DNA of 64,000 nt from Neobacillus sp. PS2-9 (GTDB taxonomy: Bacteria > Bacillota > Bacilli > Bacillales > Cytobacillaceae). The notes beneath the pieces were generated by a model, which did no database searches, was not told where the DNA came from, and saw only the letters and a program-made list of their open reading frames with translations. Positions 63,661-64,000 of this stretch are shown here, one piece after another. Numbering within the stretch: position 1 is the first letter of the stretch; every line of letters starts with the position of its first letter. Made by a program: the position numbers and the translations under genes. The DNA is taken from contig NZ_CP133269.1 of the NCBI RefSeq assembly GCF_030915525.1, forward strand, positions 3,011,001 to 3,075,000, in the 5' to 3' direction.

Positions 63661-64000
63661 TGGCGCTCCCTCCCAAGTACGCTTTTATAACCGATTCATT
63701 ATTACGAATTTCCTCCGGTCTGCCTTCGGCGATCTTTTCCCCATAATTCAGAACCATAATTTTATCGGCAATTCTCATAATCATCGACATTTTGTGCTCA
63801 ATTAAGCAAACTGTGATTCCTTTACTTACCATCTTTTTCATCAAATCTGCCAACCCTTCTGTTTCATCCGGGTTTACACCGGCCGCTGGTTCATCTAGAA
63901 ATACAATCTCAGGATCCGTTGCTAACGCCAAGGCAAATGCCGTTCGCTTTTTTTCTTCCTGCGTTAAGCTGCCAACGAGTTTATTGGCTGCCTGTTTTAA
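63653..64000 (-). CDS. ABC transporter ATP-binding protein (LivG-like), 5' part cut by window edge
   Basis: The last 115 codons of a second ATPase; the frame is open to the right edge. Walker B IVFLDEPAAGVNPDE and switch His in LIEHKM are present. The ABC signature position reads GSLTQEEKKR instead of the usual L-S/P-x-G-x-Q, so the signature glycine seems replaced; LivG proteins often vary here. Pairs with the LivF-like ATPase. Confidence 0.9.
   Translation of the reverse strand, partial: LKQAANKLVGSLTQEEKKRTAFALALATDPEIVFLDEPAAGVNPDETEGLADLMKKMVSKGITVCLIEHKMSMIMRIADKIMVLNYGEKIAEGRPEEIRNNESVIKAYLGGSAIA

Overview
The window comes from a low-GC Gram-positive bacterium of the family Bacillaceae. 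The gene content (sigD, flhO/flhP, yviE-like, yvyF-like, FliY, SwrB-position protein), the AGGAGG ribosome binding sites and the Bacillus-type interspersed repeats all point that way. A Neobacillus- or Geobacillus-like genus is possible, but I cannot fix it. Nearly everything is on the minus strand, so transcription runs right to left.

Region 1 (1-52,150) is one almost uninterrupted flagellum and chemotaxis island. From left to right it holds the 5' part of ppaC (not flagellar); a long block from flgB (17,030) down to sigD (886) encoding rod, MS ring, switch, export apparatus, FlhF/FlhG and sigma-D; a c-di-GMP-I riboswitch leader with an unknown 104-aa protein and a cell-wall hydrolase; then fliT, fliS, an RsfA-like gene, a PilZ c-di-GMP receptor, flgL, flgK, flgN, flgM, yviE-like, flaG, hag, a csrA-like gene and fliD; flhP, flhO and two small genes; two methyl-accepting receptors, two cheW and cheA; yvyF, cheY, fliY, fliM, flgE, flgD, fliK; cheB, cheR; and finally motA-motB on the plus strand. 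Seven clear sigma-D promoters of identical architecture (TAAA or TTAA, 15 bases, A/T-CCGATAA) drive the late genes.

Four things in region 1 stand out. (a) A c-di-GMP-I (GEMM-I) riboswitch with an intrinsic terminator precedes the unknown gene and the wall hydrolase, and a sigma-D-driven PilZ receptor gene lies about 3 kb away. (b) The csrA gene encodes two CsrA domains fused in tandem; the pattern of conserved and decayed residues suggests one RNA-binding face was kept and the other lost. (c) A group I intron follows the flagellin stop codon and ends in a second copy of the flagellin C-terminal codons; both unspliced and spliced RNAs would give an intact flagellin. (d) A LAGLIDADG endonuclease gene with one frameshift lies next to it on the other strand. 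FliL, FlbD, FliW, CheC, CheD and CheV are not found in the island.

Region 2 (52,189-64,000) is metabolic and all on the minus strand. A branched-chain-type ABC importer (partial ATPase, second ATPase, binding lipoprotein) is followed, after a seven-copy 52-bp hairpin repeat, by a gene run for a metallo-beta-lactamase-fold hydrolase, an acyl-CoA synthetase, an R2-like ligand-binding oxidase (R2lox), an aldehyde dehydrogenase and an iron-type alcohol dehydrogenase. An acyl-CoA dehydrogenase and a GNAT acetyltransferase follow after a region of 22-bp degenerate repeats. Together these suggest uptake and stepwise oxidation of an alcohol or other aliphatic compound to an acyl-CoA, with the R2lox substrate unknown.
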